Notes: generated by a model not told the origin, from the letters alone. A stretch of 64,000 nucleotides of DNA from Rutpela maculata (GCA_936432065.2 OW386286.2:24921179-24985178), one strand, 5' to 3'; positions 1 through 12,255 are shown, numbered from the stretch's first letter. Made by a program: numbers and translations.

Positions 1-726
1 ACAGTATTGTATTTGAGAATTTTTTTCATCACTGGTTAATTACAGGAAGAAAATGGTGAAATTTTTATTTAAAAAAATGTGAAGACGCACATTGTTTGGT
101 CATAACTTCTTTCTTTATGCTAAAGAAACGAAAATATATTTGAGAAACTAATTAACCTCTGCCACATTAACATGTGGCAGAGGATCTTAACGAAAAACAC
201 AGAAAAATTAATAAAATACCACAACCAACATTTAGACAATACTAGTTAACATTAGCAATCTTTAATTTTTGTAGTATTTCTTTCATAAGTGCCATAGTTT
301 CTGAGATATTCAACACTTAAACGAAATACATCTTACAAACATTCGGTCGCTATATTTAAACTTCTATATCTCCGGAACTTTTAATTCTACAGAAATAAAA
401 AAATAATAAAATTCCTCCTAACCTTTCTTTTTGAGACCTTTCTTTTCTCAAGTTAAAATCGCAATTTTTAAGGCGCTATAAGATAACTTTAAAACCATTA
501 ATTTGTATGACTAGACTAGACTCTTGCCTTTGTTTCTCAAAATTTGATTATCTTTCAGTTCAAATAGTTTTTGTCATTCTCTGACAAGGGATGGTATATA
601 CCTATAAAATGATAAACCCCTGTATAATATAGAAACGTATCTTTGATGCATTTACTATTGAGTTATAAAAAAAAATTATTCGTATGGTATGACAATCTTT
701 CTAAATTAATAATAATCTAGTTACTG
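1..726. mobile_element. Right part of a CAGTA-ended TIR element
   Basis: This is the right half of an element whose complete relative lies at 52174-54029. The block at 1-130 matches the duplicated internal block of that element at 52650-52850 and 53220-53440, and 480-720 matches its right arm, including the stretch ending in AAGCATTTACTATT-like sequence. The outer end reads TTACTG followed by TA at 727-728, the target dinucleotide expected of a Tc1/mariner-type element. No coding sequence is visible. The left end lies outside the window. Confidence 0.7.
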
Positions 727-1665
727 TACTGTTGTGCATCCCATTAATTTTGTATACCAAGAAGGCGGTTATCTCTACCTCTTTGATTTTCTTTGTAAAT
801 GGCGCATCTTTACTAATATTTGGCGAAATCAAAACATTTCTCCAGCAACATTACTCCATAATTTTTGGATAAACATCCGAAAGTTAGATTTAATCAATGT
901 CCCCAGGCGTACCGGAGTCATTTTATTATGAGTGAAATTTTAAAGTACATGTTATGAGAATTATTATATAAAACATTTACTTTCTTTTTCATACACGAGC
1001 AGAGTGCGAACAATTACGTATGATATGAATCACGGATCAGATGTGTTAGTGCGGATAGTGCCCACAAATATGTGTGATTTAGAGAAAGTAAAATTAAAAT
1101 AATTGTATAAATATACATACACAATTATACTTATAAATAAACAATATATTATAAATACATGTTATGCTTTTTCGTCAATATCTTGAACACTAAGCAAGAT
1201 ATAACGGAAAACTATCTTTTTGGTAGAGCACATATTTCGTATAGTAACAGTTATAACAAAAAAAAAAACCGTACAGCTGATAGTTTGTATCGGCCGCCAA
1301 TATTTCAAAAATGGTGTTCCGAAGCGCTTGTTTTTCTTAATTTTTTTTTATAGTAACCTCACGGTTATTTAAAATGCAATGGGCTCATTTAGCACTTTTT
1401 TTTTTATTTGATTATCGGAAAGATCTTATCATTTTAAGACCCCGTGCAAAAAACTAGAATTTTGTGAGACCTATAAATCGTCTAAAAAAATATATAAAAA
1501 TGGACCGCACTCTCGGTCGAGTATCGGCCGTGACGTCACTTGATAGGAACCCGCTAGCCGAAGCGGCTAGCTGCAGCGCGTCATTATAGTTTCACAATAT
1601 TACAAATCATTAACTGAAGCAGTGTGTTTTGAAACTTATGCGTGTTTGTGAAGAATTTCAGTTCA
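727..1665. other. Unassigned intronic/flanking sequence
   Basis: No gene or clear repeat found. A slightly GC-richer patch at about 1500-1600 has an 8-bp hairpin (GCTAGCCG at 1553-1560, CGGCTAGC at 1564-1571). Short open frames here have no recognisable protein features. Confidence 0.4.
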
Positions 1666-2137
1666 CGAAATATGGGAAATAACATCTCGAGAAGCACTTC
1701 TCTAAAAAATTTTGAAAAAGCAGTTTGCGAAATTTTTTTTAAAAATTCGGTTACTCCTGTTTAAAATTGAAATTAAAATTATTTTTTTTGTCATATGCAT
1801 TTTACTTTTCATAAAAATACAATACCTTTTAAAGTTTATGAAAATATTTTCATTACTAACTGAGATACAACGAATTGAAATTTTGTGATTTGTTAAATTG
1901 TAAATCACAAAATTTCAATTCGTTGTATTTCAGTTAGTAATGAAAATATTTTCATAAACTTCAAAACATGTATTTTTATGAAAAGTAAAATGCATATGAC
2001 AAAAAAAAATAATTTTAAATAGGAGTCCCTAGACCGGGGTAACCGAATTTTGAAAAAATTTTTCGCAAACTGCTTTTTCAAAATTTTTTAGGGGTCGTTA
2101 GAGAAGTGCTTCTCGAGATGTTATTTCCAATATTTCG
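1666..2137. repeat. 472-bp near-perfect palindrome
   Basis: The two arms are reverse complements centred near 1896. The outer part CGAAATATGGGAAATAACAT at 1666 is mirrored at 2118-2137, and the inner stem AAATTTTGTGATTT is mirrored just after a spacer of about ten bases. The right arm carries about 20 extra bases (GGAGTCCCTAGACCGGGG region, 2023-2040). Single-strand folding would give one long hairpin, typical of a foldback or MITE-like unit. No protein is encoded; the open frame on the minus strand here is a by-product. Confidence 0.85.
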
Positions 2138-3946
2138 AATGGGTCCCATGCGCCACAGACGAGAAAAAATTATTGAAATTTCTAGATCTGCCCTTGATTG
2201 TTACGACGGAATTTGAATGGCCTTATCACTGTTTAAAAGTTATGAATCAAGCAGCAAGGATAACCATACTTATTAAAATGAAATAACATGACGCGGTTTG
2301 TAAAATTTGTAACTATAGATGTCAAATCAGCCTAATATGACAAATTACGACACTCTTAATTTGTCTGTTCTTAATATTGCTATTATATATGAACCCTCGT
2401 GAACTCACACAGTAAACAAACAAGTCCAGCTGAATGCCACACTCTCTACACATATAATTAAAAATGTTTTATAGCATTCATTTGGATTTTTTTCAATAGC
2501 GTTTATACAAACAGCTAGAAATAGAGTAAAACGTACTTTTGTGTATAATTAGAAACTGGGACGACCTTTTATAGTAAAAATAATGGGCAACCATCAGAGT
2601 GTAAATCAGATAATATTGTCAATTACTCATAAAGTGGTAAATAGGCGACTGCATGATGAATGTAATGTGAAATGCATTTGAACTCTTAATTAATCCACCA
2701 TATGCGTAAAATGAAATAAAAAAAAGAAAAGAAAATAATAAAGCAAAAAATATGTTCTGCGTTTCACACGGTGTCAAGATATAAATTGTGTACAGCAGTA
2801 GCGTGTGGAAAAATGTTAGAAATTACGATAAAAAATTTGATGACTCTTTTCCTTGGAGAAGGACAGACACAAGAAGGCATAAAATATTCAAGGGCCTGAT
2901 AAAATCAGGCCCTTTATAAACTGTGTCACCGTAAACTGAGTTACAATCCTCTATAAGGTATTTGTCAAGGACGCCCAAATACTTTTGTTATACAGGTTGA
3001 TACAAAATTACAGTGACAAACAGCATTTTCAGGAACTCAAAACAGTTCGAGATCCAAAATACCTTCTAACCACCTGACACACCTCATCACAAGTTACAGG
3101 AATCTCATGGTGAACATTACTAAATATTCATCAAGAAGGACCAAGCCATTAATTGTTGTGATTGTTATATTTCTGAGGTCTGTTTTCAGTCTGCTCAAAC
3201 TCGAAGTAGTAATTAATAGTCAGAGAGTTGTAGCTCCCCCCCCCACCCATCCTGGATACGTCACTGAGTACTTCTTTAATATTATGTTTTGTAATTATTT
3301 GCCTTCTGATGTTTTCTTGTCAATTTTATCATTTACGTCACATAAAAATGCATTTTCAAAGCGACTCATCTAGTAAAAAAACAAAGTAAGTATACATATT
3401 TATCAAATGCAGCTGAAGAAACTTAAAGTCCACGAAATTCGCCATATTTTAAATGTAATGAATGACAATCACGAAAAACACTTTATACCACAGGTATCAT
3501 AATGCATAAACTGCTCTTCAGCGTAAAGAGTTCTCGGGCATGCTTCGACCAACCACATTACGAATTACAGTGACAAGCAGCATTTTCAGGAACTCAAAAC
3601 AGTACGAGAATAGGTTCCAAAATACCTTCTAACCATGTTATAGACTAAACTACTGTGACTATTTCACGCATTAACGTAACAGCCAGTGAAAGTTCGTTTT
3701 TTTGACAACATTGCACCCATTAAATGTCATTATTAGTGGTAAACTAACCTAGATCGACTTTTGACAGTACCAACACGAAAAATTTATCGCTGTAATTTTC
3801 TCTATCGACGCATCAACAGATTTATCGTGGTAATGTTTCGACATATGTCATGTTTTGTTGTAAAATATCTTTCGCAAATAGGACCACTTTTTGTTTTTCT
3901 CTAGCTTATTGTTTATTGTTAAAGTAAATTTTAGTATTGTATTATA
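2138..3946. other. Unassigned sequence with a split direct repeat
   Basis: No coding region recognised. A block of about 65 bp beginning CAGTGACAAACAGCATTTTC at 3011-3072 recurs in the same orientation at 3568-3635 with a short insertion (ATAGG). The rest is AT-rich and featureless. Confidence 0.5.
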
Positions 3947-6720
3947 CAGGGTGATTCGCGAGGAATGTGCCATAGCTTAATGGTAGATAGAGTATTTCAA
4001 GGCAAGTCTAGATCACCAACGAAAAAAATGTTTTGGTCACTGATTAAGAAGATACAGGGTGTTTTAAGCATTTGGTCTGAAAATTCAAAGAGCTATATTT
4101 CTGCAACGGTTAGATGTAATCGAATGAAATTTACCAGTAACATTCCTCAGCTAGGTCTTGTCAGAATAATGGCTTACTTAGTTTTGAAAAGTCCAGGGCC
4201 TGACTCGGAAGAAATCTGCCCTCTTCATTTTTGACAAAAAAGTACATTTTTCTATCGCATTTCTGAAAAACTATTAGCGGGTTCGGAAAGTACAGAAAAA
4301 ATGCTATCAGAATAGCGATTCAATTTTGACGGCACCTAAACAAAACAATTTAGCGCATCACGACTAACACTTTGACCAGGCATTATCTATGGAATGGCTT
4401 CATAAAGTCTATTCAAATGGATCTATATCCCTTCTAAGACACATAATACATAGCAAAAAACCTTTCTACCTAGTCGATAAGAAGAAGAAAAAACCGCTGC
4501 CCAAGGAATCACTACTTCCACATCCAGATTCTCTATCCAAGTCACTCACAACGAAAAAACTTTGTATGTGAAAATAATTGTTTATGAAACTTTAATAATA
4601 TAATATTTGAAATCCTCTACCCCAAAAACCCATAAAATGATACCCCACATCGGTAGTGGGGTGGGGGTGGTGATAGGGGGGTGGTAGTGGGGGGTAGATG
4701 AAGTAAAAAAATATTTTGAGGTTTCTGGTTCCTGTACATACACTAAATCACAATCTTTTTTCATCCCCTTTAATAAGGAGGTGGGGGTGGTAATGGGGGT
4801 GGCTAATGCCAAAAATTTTTTTGAGACGTTAACTTCTCTTGTATGTACTAAATACCAATTTCATGGACTCTTACCTGCTTGATTTACCCATTTACCCCAA
4901 ATTTACCCCAATTTACCCCCCAACCCTTCGACGGAACAAGATGAAAATATAATCTAGTTCTAGATCTCGTGAAAGTACATATGTGTACCAAATTTCAAGT
5001 CAATATCTTAAACGGTTCCAGAGTAAACGTGCGCACAAAAAAAAGTTACAGACAGACCGACAGACAGACAGAAATTTTTTTTTTCGCTCAAACTTAAAAT
5101 CTCGACGTTTCGTGACATTTTAAGCCTATTTGGACAATAAAAATTTTTTTAAAATTTTTTGTCGTTACTATACTTCCACGACGTGGAAGTAAAACAACAA
5201 TAATAAATTGTAAGCTAAATAATTGTTTTGACTAAGAAAGATACCTATACAATTTGATTTTGAAACTGAAAAGAATGGAATTTTATTGTCCGTTTTATTG
5301 TTAGCAGAGGTTTTGTTATAGTAGAATTTTGGTACGGGTAGTACTATTTAAAGTACATTTACAATTTCCATTTTGGTAAATTTATAACTTTTGATATTAG
5401 ATCTAACCTTGGTAATTCCGAGGGCATTTTAATGTTTTCCTTCAATGTTTTTGTCTAGAGTCACATAAGTCAAAGTGTTAGTAAATTTTTGCATCTTTGC
5501 CTCGTCATTTATTTGAACAAAATTTAACAATTCTGCTCCTTCATTTTTTTTTTATTATCAACTAGTCCGTTATAATTGCCTATTTTTATGTGAATACCTG
5601 GACCCTTCACCTCCCGGAGAAAGCACAAAAAAGGAACCCGTTATTGTCAACGTCAATCCAAGTTACGTAAGCCAACCTATCTCTGTAGCTAACATCTGCA
5701 GTATTTTGGTCAGAAGAAATTAGTCAGTCAGTTGATATTTTCACTTTGTATTAACTTTTAAACATTTTTAGTAATTATTTATAATTCGTTTTTCTCTATT
5801 TAACATAACTTCATTTAAACATTTTAAAGGGATTGTATTTTTACCTGAGTTTGATTGTGTCCACCTGTAAACATTTACAGAATATCACAACTTATTTGTT
5901 TTGTTCTTGCTTAGAAATATTGTTGAAGTATTGTTGAATACCCTGGCGCCCAAAACTAGTTTTTTAAACGACTCGAACCTCGACCCAACCACTGAGCCCA
6001 GCTGGTTGCTACCTTTCGTTAACCTTAGGTCTTCAGCCGCCAACTGGGGAAAAAGTGACGTTGTAAAGTGTTATTTCATTTATGTGTGCATGCTTTGTTA
6101 ATATTTTACCAATAATTCATTCAGATTTTATAATTTTAGATAGATAGATTAGATACCATAATTCGGAACAAATAAAAAATTTCACAAGCACGACCTTATA
6201 TTTTTCTTGGTGGGTAGGAAGGTTTTTTGCTATTATGTGAAAACTTAGAAGGAATATGGATCTGAAGCATCTGAATAGACTCTCTGAAACCATTCCATAG
6301 ATAATGCCTGGTCAAAGTGTTAGTCGTGATGCGCTAAATTGATTTGTGATTTTTGGCCGAAACGGTTTAGGTGTGCCGTCAAAATTGAATTGATATTCTG
6401 ATAGCATTTCTTCTATACTTTCCGAATCCGTTAATAGTTTTTCAGAAGTACGATAGAAAAATGTACTTTTTTGTCAAAAACGGGGAAGGCAGATTTTTTT
6501 CCGAGTCCGGCCCTGGAATTTTCAAAACCAAGTAGGCCACTCTGACGAGTCCCGGCTGAGGAATCTCACTGGTAAATTTCGTTCGATTACATCCAACTAT
6601 TGCAGAGATATAGTTCTTCGAATTTTCAGACCAAAACATTTTTTTCGTTGGTGATTTACACTCGCCTTGAAGTGCTCTTCCTGCCATTAGGCTATGGCAC
6701 ATTGCTCGCGAATCACCCTG
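3947..6720. mobile_element. 2.77-kb TA-flanked element with about 500-bp inverted repeats
   Basis: The left end CAGGGTGATTCGCGAG at 3947 is mirrored by CGCGAATCACCCTG ending at 6720, with TA directly outside each end. The inverted repeats run roughly 3947-4475 and 6205-6720; shared blocks include CATTATCTATGGAATGG (left) and its complement around 6290-6310. No transposase is visible in the interior. A Repeat A copy (4492-5192) sits at the inner end of the left arm. The TA target and CAGGGTG end fit a non-autonomous Tc1/mariner-like element. The open frames at 3965-4234 and 6442-6702 are the two copies of the arm read in opposite directions, not genes. Confidence 0.85.
4492..5192 (+). repeat. 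Repeat A copy 1 (full length)
   Basis: Begins AAACCGCTGCCCAAGGAATC, followed by ACTTCCACATCCAG, and ends with ACTTCCACGACGTGGAAGTAA. The first ACTTCCACATCCAG is the inverse complement of the CTGGATGTGGAAGT seen at the 3' end of other copies, so the unit has terminal inverted repeats, and the 3' end alone also forms a hairpin. Inside are a purine-rich GTGGGGGTGG tract, the phrase GTACCAAATTTCAAGTCAAT, and a GACA/GACC microsatellite (5050-5070). It encodes no protein. Confidence 0.85.
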
Positions 6721-6813
6721 TATATATAGTGAAATAACAATATAAACTTAACATAAACACACCATTTACAGTAGACAATTCCCAATTCCAAAGCCAAGTC
6801 TGTCTGAAATATA

Positions 6814-9493
6814 CCGGGTGCCACAGGCAAGTGACTCACCACTATATTTCCTTTATTTTTTAACTTATTCATTTGAAATTTGGGGTGCATAAACTACCTG
6901 TAAAAATGGATTTTTGGACATAAAAAATGGTATGAGACCATTTCCGGTTTACCCGGAAATGACCGCAACTTTCGATTTTTAAATAGAACACCCTGTATAT
7001 TTTTACATATTTGGATTCAAGACAACATTCTGAGTACACCATGAGAATTTCGCGAATTTTTTAGTCGATGTTCAGTTTTTTTAAGCATTTTAAGACATTC
7101 ATCTAGAGTGCTTTGGAATACCAAAATTTGTTCTGCGGCATGTAAAGTCCAAGGGAAAAATACAATTTTTCGTTTAATTTCATTAATAATCATTTACGAA
7201 GCCTCCAAAGTTGGACATATCACTTTTTTATCGAAAACTTTTTTTTTTCAAATGGGAAGGTGGTGGCTCATAGTGTTCAATAAATTATAGATTTTATTCT
7301 GAATTCATTGATATCCATTTCAAATCTATGCTATTTGTTTTTCTATTTTATTTAATTTATTTAAAAATAAAAAATCTACACAAAGTAGTGGCTCACCCTT
7401 ATAACTTTTTATTTTTGGTCATATCAAAATGAAACTAGGGGGTCTAGGGTCGTACAGAAAACTGCATTTTTTGACATATGAAGTAATTTAATACCACTTC
7501 CTGTTTCGCCGGAAATTACCTTAACTTTTCATTTTCAAATGGAACACCCTGTATATTATTACATTTTTGGATTCAGAATGAATTTTTGAACATGTGTGGT
7601 GATTTTTATAAATTTCTGACAAGTTGTTTTTTTGATCTAGACTGCTATGAAATAAAAAAAATACGTACTTTGTCATTTTAGTTTGTACAGAAAAAAATAT
7701 TTATACATAGTTACTATTATTAACCATTTTGTAGGCATTTTAATGCAAGTAATTTAGTTTTTTTGAAATACTCGTTTTTTTCAAATGGTAGTGGCTCCTT
7801 GTGTCCATTAAATTGCCCTTTTCTTTACGAATCCATTGATATACTATGTTTGGGTTTTCATGGACATTTATTTAAAAAATTGTAAAAACAGATTGTACTT
7901 TTTTTTTTAATTATTTTTTAACTGTTTAACGTCGGCCTATTTCCGCTACCAGGGCCTATCACCGACGCCAGGAGACGAGCTACCCCCAACCTGGACAAGA
8001 ACGTTTTGGCATAAATGTATGGGCTGGAATTTATGGACACTGCATAGTAGGGCCTATTTTGTTTCAAGGAAGACAGAACATCGAGCAAGAGAGTATATAG
8101 CTCGTGGGGGAGCTTGTTAATTGTAAATATTTTAATTTTTATTTGGGATGAAGTAAAAAAATATTTTGAGGTTTCTGGTTCCTGTACATATACTAGATCA
8201 CAATTTTTTTTCATCCCCTTTAATAAGGAGGTGTGGTAATGGGGGTGGCTAATGCCAAAAATTTTTTTGAGACCTTAGCTTCTCTTGTATATACTAAATA
8301 CCAATTTCATGAACTCTTACCTGCTTGATTTACCCATTTACCCCAAATTTACCCCCCAACCCTTCGACGGAACAAGATGAAAATATAATCTAGTTCTAGA
8401 TCTCGTTAAAGTACATATGTGTACCAAATTTCAAGTCAATATCTTAAACGGTTCCAGAGTAAACGTGCGCACAAAAATAAGTTACAGACAGACAGACCGA
8501 CAGACCGACAGACAGACCGACAGACAGACAGAAATTTTTTTTCGCTCAAACTTAAAATCTCGACGTTTCATGACATTTTAAGCCTATTTGGACAATAAAA
8601 ATTTTTAAAAATGTTTTTGTCGTTACTATACTTCCACTGGACGTGGAAGTAAAATAACAACTTGTCAGAAATTTATAAAAATCACCACACATGTTCAAAA
8701 ATTCATTCTGAATTCAAAAATGTAATAATATACAGGGTGTTCCATTTGAAAATAAAAAGTTAGGGTCAGTTCCGGCGAAACCAGAAGTGGTATTAAATTA
8801 CATCATATGTCAAAAAATGCAGTTTTCTGTATGACCTTAGACCCCCTAGTTTCATTTTAATATGTTCAAAAATAAAAAAGTTATAGTATTTTAAATCTAC
8901 AGTTATTATTATACGGCTATCACTACTTTGTGTAGATTTTTTATTTTTAAATAAATTAAATAAAATAGAAAAACAAATACCATAGATTTGAAATGGATAT
9001 CAATGAATTCAGAAAAAAATCTATAATTTATTGAACACTATGAGCCACCACCCATTTGAAAAAAAAAGTTTTCGATAAAAACGTGATATGTTCAACTTTG
9101 GAGGCTTCGTAAATGGTTATTAATGAAATTAAATGAAAAATTATATTTTTCCCTTGGACTTTACATGCCGTAGAACAAATTTTGGTATTCCAAAGCACTC
9201 TAGACGAATGTCTTAAAATGCTTGAAAAAAACTGAACATCGACTAAAAAATTCGCGAAATTCTCATGGTGTACTCAGAATGTTGTCTTGAATCCAAATAT
9301 GTAAAAATATACAGGGTGTTCTATTTAAAAATCGAAAGTTGCGGTCATTTCCGGGTAAACCGGAAATGGTCTCATACCATTTTTTATGTCCAAAAATCCA
9401 TTTTTACAGGTAGTTTATGCACCCCAAATTTCAAATGAATAAGTTAAAAAATAAAGGAAATATGGAGGTGAGCCACTTGCTTGTGGCATCCGG
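6814..9493. mobile_element. 2.68-kb TA-flanked element with about 830-bp inverted repeats
   Basis: Left end CCGGGTGCCACAGGCAAGTG at 6814 and right end CACTTGCTTGTGGCATCCGG ending at 9493 are inverted copies, each flanked by TA. Arms run about 6814-7640 and 8656-9493 and contain internal motifs such as GGAACACCCTGTATATT. The 1-kb loop (7640-8655) holds AT-rich sequence and a 5'-truncated Repeat A copy whose 3' end lies directly against the right arm. No transposase is recognisable. The length and completeness of the arms suggest a foldback-like, non-autonomous element. Confidence 0.88.
8148..8652 (+). repeat. Repeat A copy 2 (5'-truncated)
   Basis: Starts in the GATGAAGTAAAAAAATATTT part of the unit and ends with the hairpin ACTTCCACTGGACGTGGAAGTAAA. 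It includes an expanded GACA/GACC microsatellite at 8485-8531. It lies inside the loop of the 6814-9493 element and abuts its right arm. Confidence 0.85.
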
Positions 9494-10070
9494 TATAGGC
9501 TAGGGACAAGTTAAACACAGCTTTCAATGGCTTATAATAACGTTGTTACGAAATAATATTAGTGCGGCAACTGATATTAAATAGAAATGCCTACCAAGCA
9601 GGCAAATCAATTATTACATATGTACAAGTTAAACACACTTGCTCTAGAAACGAATAAACTAAAAATGTGCTTACATATGGTAATCCGTGACAAAGTAACA
9701 ACACGTTAATTCAGAAAATCAAAACTATACATTATAATTGAAGAGCTAAGTGGATAAAGGTGTCATGTGACATTTTTGAAAATTTTGAGATTTCTACACA
9801 GACAACTATTTTAACTTATAATCTATCATTTCAATAAGTTTTTGGGATAATAAACCTTTCCTAAATGCGTTTTAATGTTTGATAAAGGTGTTATGTACAT
9901 ATGGTTTTTATATAATTTAATGGATAAAGGTGTCATGATCACATACCACCTTTATCTATTACTGTGCGATATTAAATTGTTTTAATCCAAAACACTTTGC
10001 TTTTAAAGTTATGTTATATTGACAGTAATGTGACAAGTTGTGTTAAGTGTTTCTTACTATTATAGTGAAA

Positions 10071-10145
10071 ATGGCCAGTCGTAGTAAACTGATATTACAA
10101 ATGGCAATGAATAAACGATTTCATGAATCATGTAAGATGTTTATA
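10071..10145 (+). pseudogene. Possible first coding exon of the CGGQNKN-family protein
   Basis: An ATG at 10071 opens a short frame starting MASRSKLILQMAMNKRFHES. It lies inside the TIR element about 330 bp in from the left end, on the same strand and upstream of the main coding relic. I cannot show homology. The support is only position and a plausible start, so this is a weak call. Confidence 0.25.
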
Positions 10146-10857
10146 AATTGGCTAATATTTGGAAATCGTGCTTATAGTGTTTTAATCCATATATTCATTT
10201 CGTTCAATTTCGAAATGGTATGAGATGGTACAAGAGTCGAGATGGTACTTGAGTATCTAATTGCTGTAAACACATTTATACCTTTTGGCAATTCAGCAGA
10301 AATCAGTCACATAGTGGCAATTTCTTCCCAGGCAAGTTTTAATAATGTTTTAAAAACAAAACATTATCAATATAAAATGCAATAATAAAATACGAATTTA
10401 CCAAAGTATTCTAGCAAATTAGTTTGTAAATTAGAAATACTGGAAAGTGACGCTTTGCGGTGTTGATTTTTGTATAAACATTTTTATGCTGACAAGTAGA
10501 AGAGGGCTGGACCGTAGAAATTTTTATGACAAGAGCAAAACTGATATCTGGTATGGCTTCTATATTTTGAAAGAGCATTAAATTGTTTAAGGCAAATCTG
10601 GCGAATTCCGAAATTCTTGCGGAAAAAATAATAAGTATGATAATTACGCCAATCAAGTCAAAGGTCATTTGGGTTTGTAAAGTTATCGTTTAAGAATTAC
10701 AGGGTTCGCTATGCTTACATCTATTGGGTTATCTGTGAAAAATCCCTGCCTACCCAATAAAAATGCTGAAATTACGTCATGGTATTCAAACTTGTTTAAT
10801 TGAGATCATGAAATGACTCACATTTTTTCCCAAATGTGATGCTGGAAATAATACTAA

Positions 10858-11831
10858 AGAATACGGAGAAAATTACAAACTAGCTTTCGAACAACAAAAG
10901 TGTGACGGAGCAAAAGTTACAGTAGATAGAACAATTTGCTTTCTTACTTTAGATCTTCAGCAAACCATGCCGCTGCCAAAATTAAGTGCATCAAAAGCAT
11001 TTTACCTTCGTCAAATGTGGTTTTACAACCTCGGCATACATACATTGAGGAATACTGAAAAAAAAAAAAACGTTCTTTTTCACATGGACTGAAGATATGG
11101 CCAACCGTGAAAGCCTAGAAATTGCTTACATCCCTTTTCACAAATTTGCAATGAATATTTCTAAGAAAAGATCGATCACATTATAATATGGCCCGACTCC
11201 TGTGGTGGACAAAATAAAAACTTCAATATCATTACACTTTACCAGTTGTTGATTTTAAAGAGAGAATTTAAAGTTATCGACCATAAATTTTCGGAGGTGG
11301 GACATTCATATTTAGATTCAGACAGAGACTTTGGCAGAGTCGAGAAAATTTTAAGGAAACATCAAAACATCTACGTTCCGGACCAGTATCGAGAAATTTT
11401 AAGAACTCCTAAAGATGCCGTTGTCATAAATATGAAGAATCATTTCAAGGATATTGATGGAATTGCCTCAAAACTCAATTTGTACAACAGGAAGAAAAAC
11501 TTGAACAATGAAAAGGTTTATTTTCGCGACGGTATAAAATGGCACCTATGGGTGCTACTATTACATCACTAGATGAAATGACTCCATTGTACAAAGTCGA
11601 TATTTTAAAGAAAAGGAATATGCATAAGATAAATTCCGACGGTATAGCTCTAACGGTGTTTAATGAAAACAAGGGCAGCCTAAGTGTAGGAAAACTGGCC
11701 AATCTTAAAGAACAATTACCATTCATAAATGAATGGTAAAGCCGTATTATCACAACATACTTGGAAATGACCAAACTGTGGCTCAAAACCGTAGAACTGT
11801 CCGACTACCTAAAAATTGTACAAAGTTTTAA
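10858..11831 (+). pseudogene. CGGQNKN / DxDF protein relic (possible DDE-type transposase)
   Basis: Reading across a few frameshifts gives a recognisable protein. Blocks in order are TLDLQQTMPLPKLSASKAFY, LRQMWFYNLGIHTLRN, FTWTEDMANRESLEIA, WPDSCGGQNKNFNII, HKFSEVGHSYLDSDRDFGRV followed by EK, and VPDQYREIL. This is the signature of a large uncharacterised family found in many animal genomes; I believe Pfam calls the domain DUF7869 but could not check. The acids in LDLQQ, PDSCGGQ and SDRDFG/EK are spaced like the D, D and D/E residues of RNase H-fold transposases, which is my inference. The gene is broken by frameshifts near 11070, 11200 and 11560. It sits inside the 9738-12130 TIR element. 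Confidence 0.7.
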
Positions 11832-12255
11832 TAATAATAAAATATGTTTAATTTCTTAACACTTTTATTCACTAATTCCTTATTCATTTCAGAGAAACTT
11901 ATGAACGGATAAAGGTGTTATGTACATTAATTTTTTAAAATTTTCGAAAATAATGACAACTGACAACTTTAGTTATTTGTCTCTGAAAAGTACATCAAAT
12001 GTCAATATCATCGCAAAATGCAAGCTAAATAGTCGTTATAACAAAAAAGTTCTCGCCTAAAAACTTTCGAGTTAAATTACTCAATAACGTGTTTTTGTGA
12101 CATAACACCTTTATCCACTTAGCTCTTCAATTATAAACTATATAAAAATATTCGTTATATTTCGTATTAACGTAACAGCCAAAATAATAATACCGTTTAG
12201 ATTTTGACTTACATAATACAAACTCTCGAGTGTATTCTTAAGAGAAATCACTTAC

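Larger units (their letters stand above)
9738..12130 (+). mobile_element. TIR element with TTATAA flanks carrying a CGGQNKN-family protein
   Basis: The left end TTGAAGAGCTAAGTGGATAA at 9738 is mirrored by TTATCCACTTAGCTCTTCAA ending at 12130. Both ends are bordered by TTATAA (9732-9737 and 12131-12136), which may be a target duplication or a palindromic end. The subterminal regions repeat the motif GATAAAGGTGTYATG six times: near 9752, 9881, 9922 and 11908 in one direction, and near 9945 and 12100 in the other. The interior carries a decayed protein-coding region. The structure is that of a cut-and-paste DNA transposon with subterminal binding sites; it belongs to no superfamily I can name. 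Confidence 0.8.

Noticed and set aside
3965..4234. 89-codon open frame, similar to the frame at 6442-6702
   Set aside because: The two frames are the opposite arms of one inverted-repeat element; similarity comes from the repeat, not from a gene family.
11475..11786. 103-codon minus-strand frame
   Set aside because: It is antisense to the CGGQNKN-family coding relic and has no motifs of its own.
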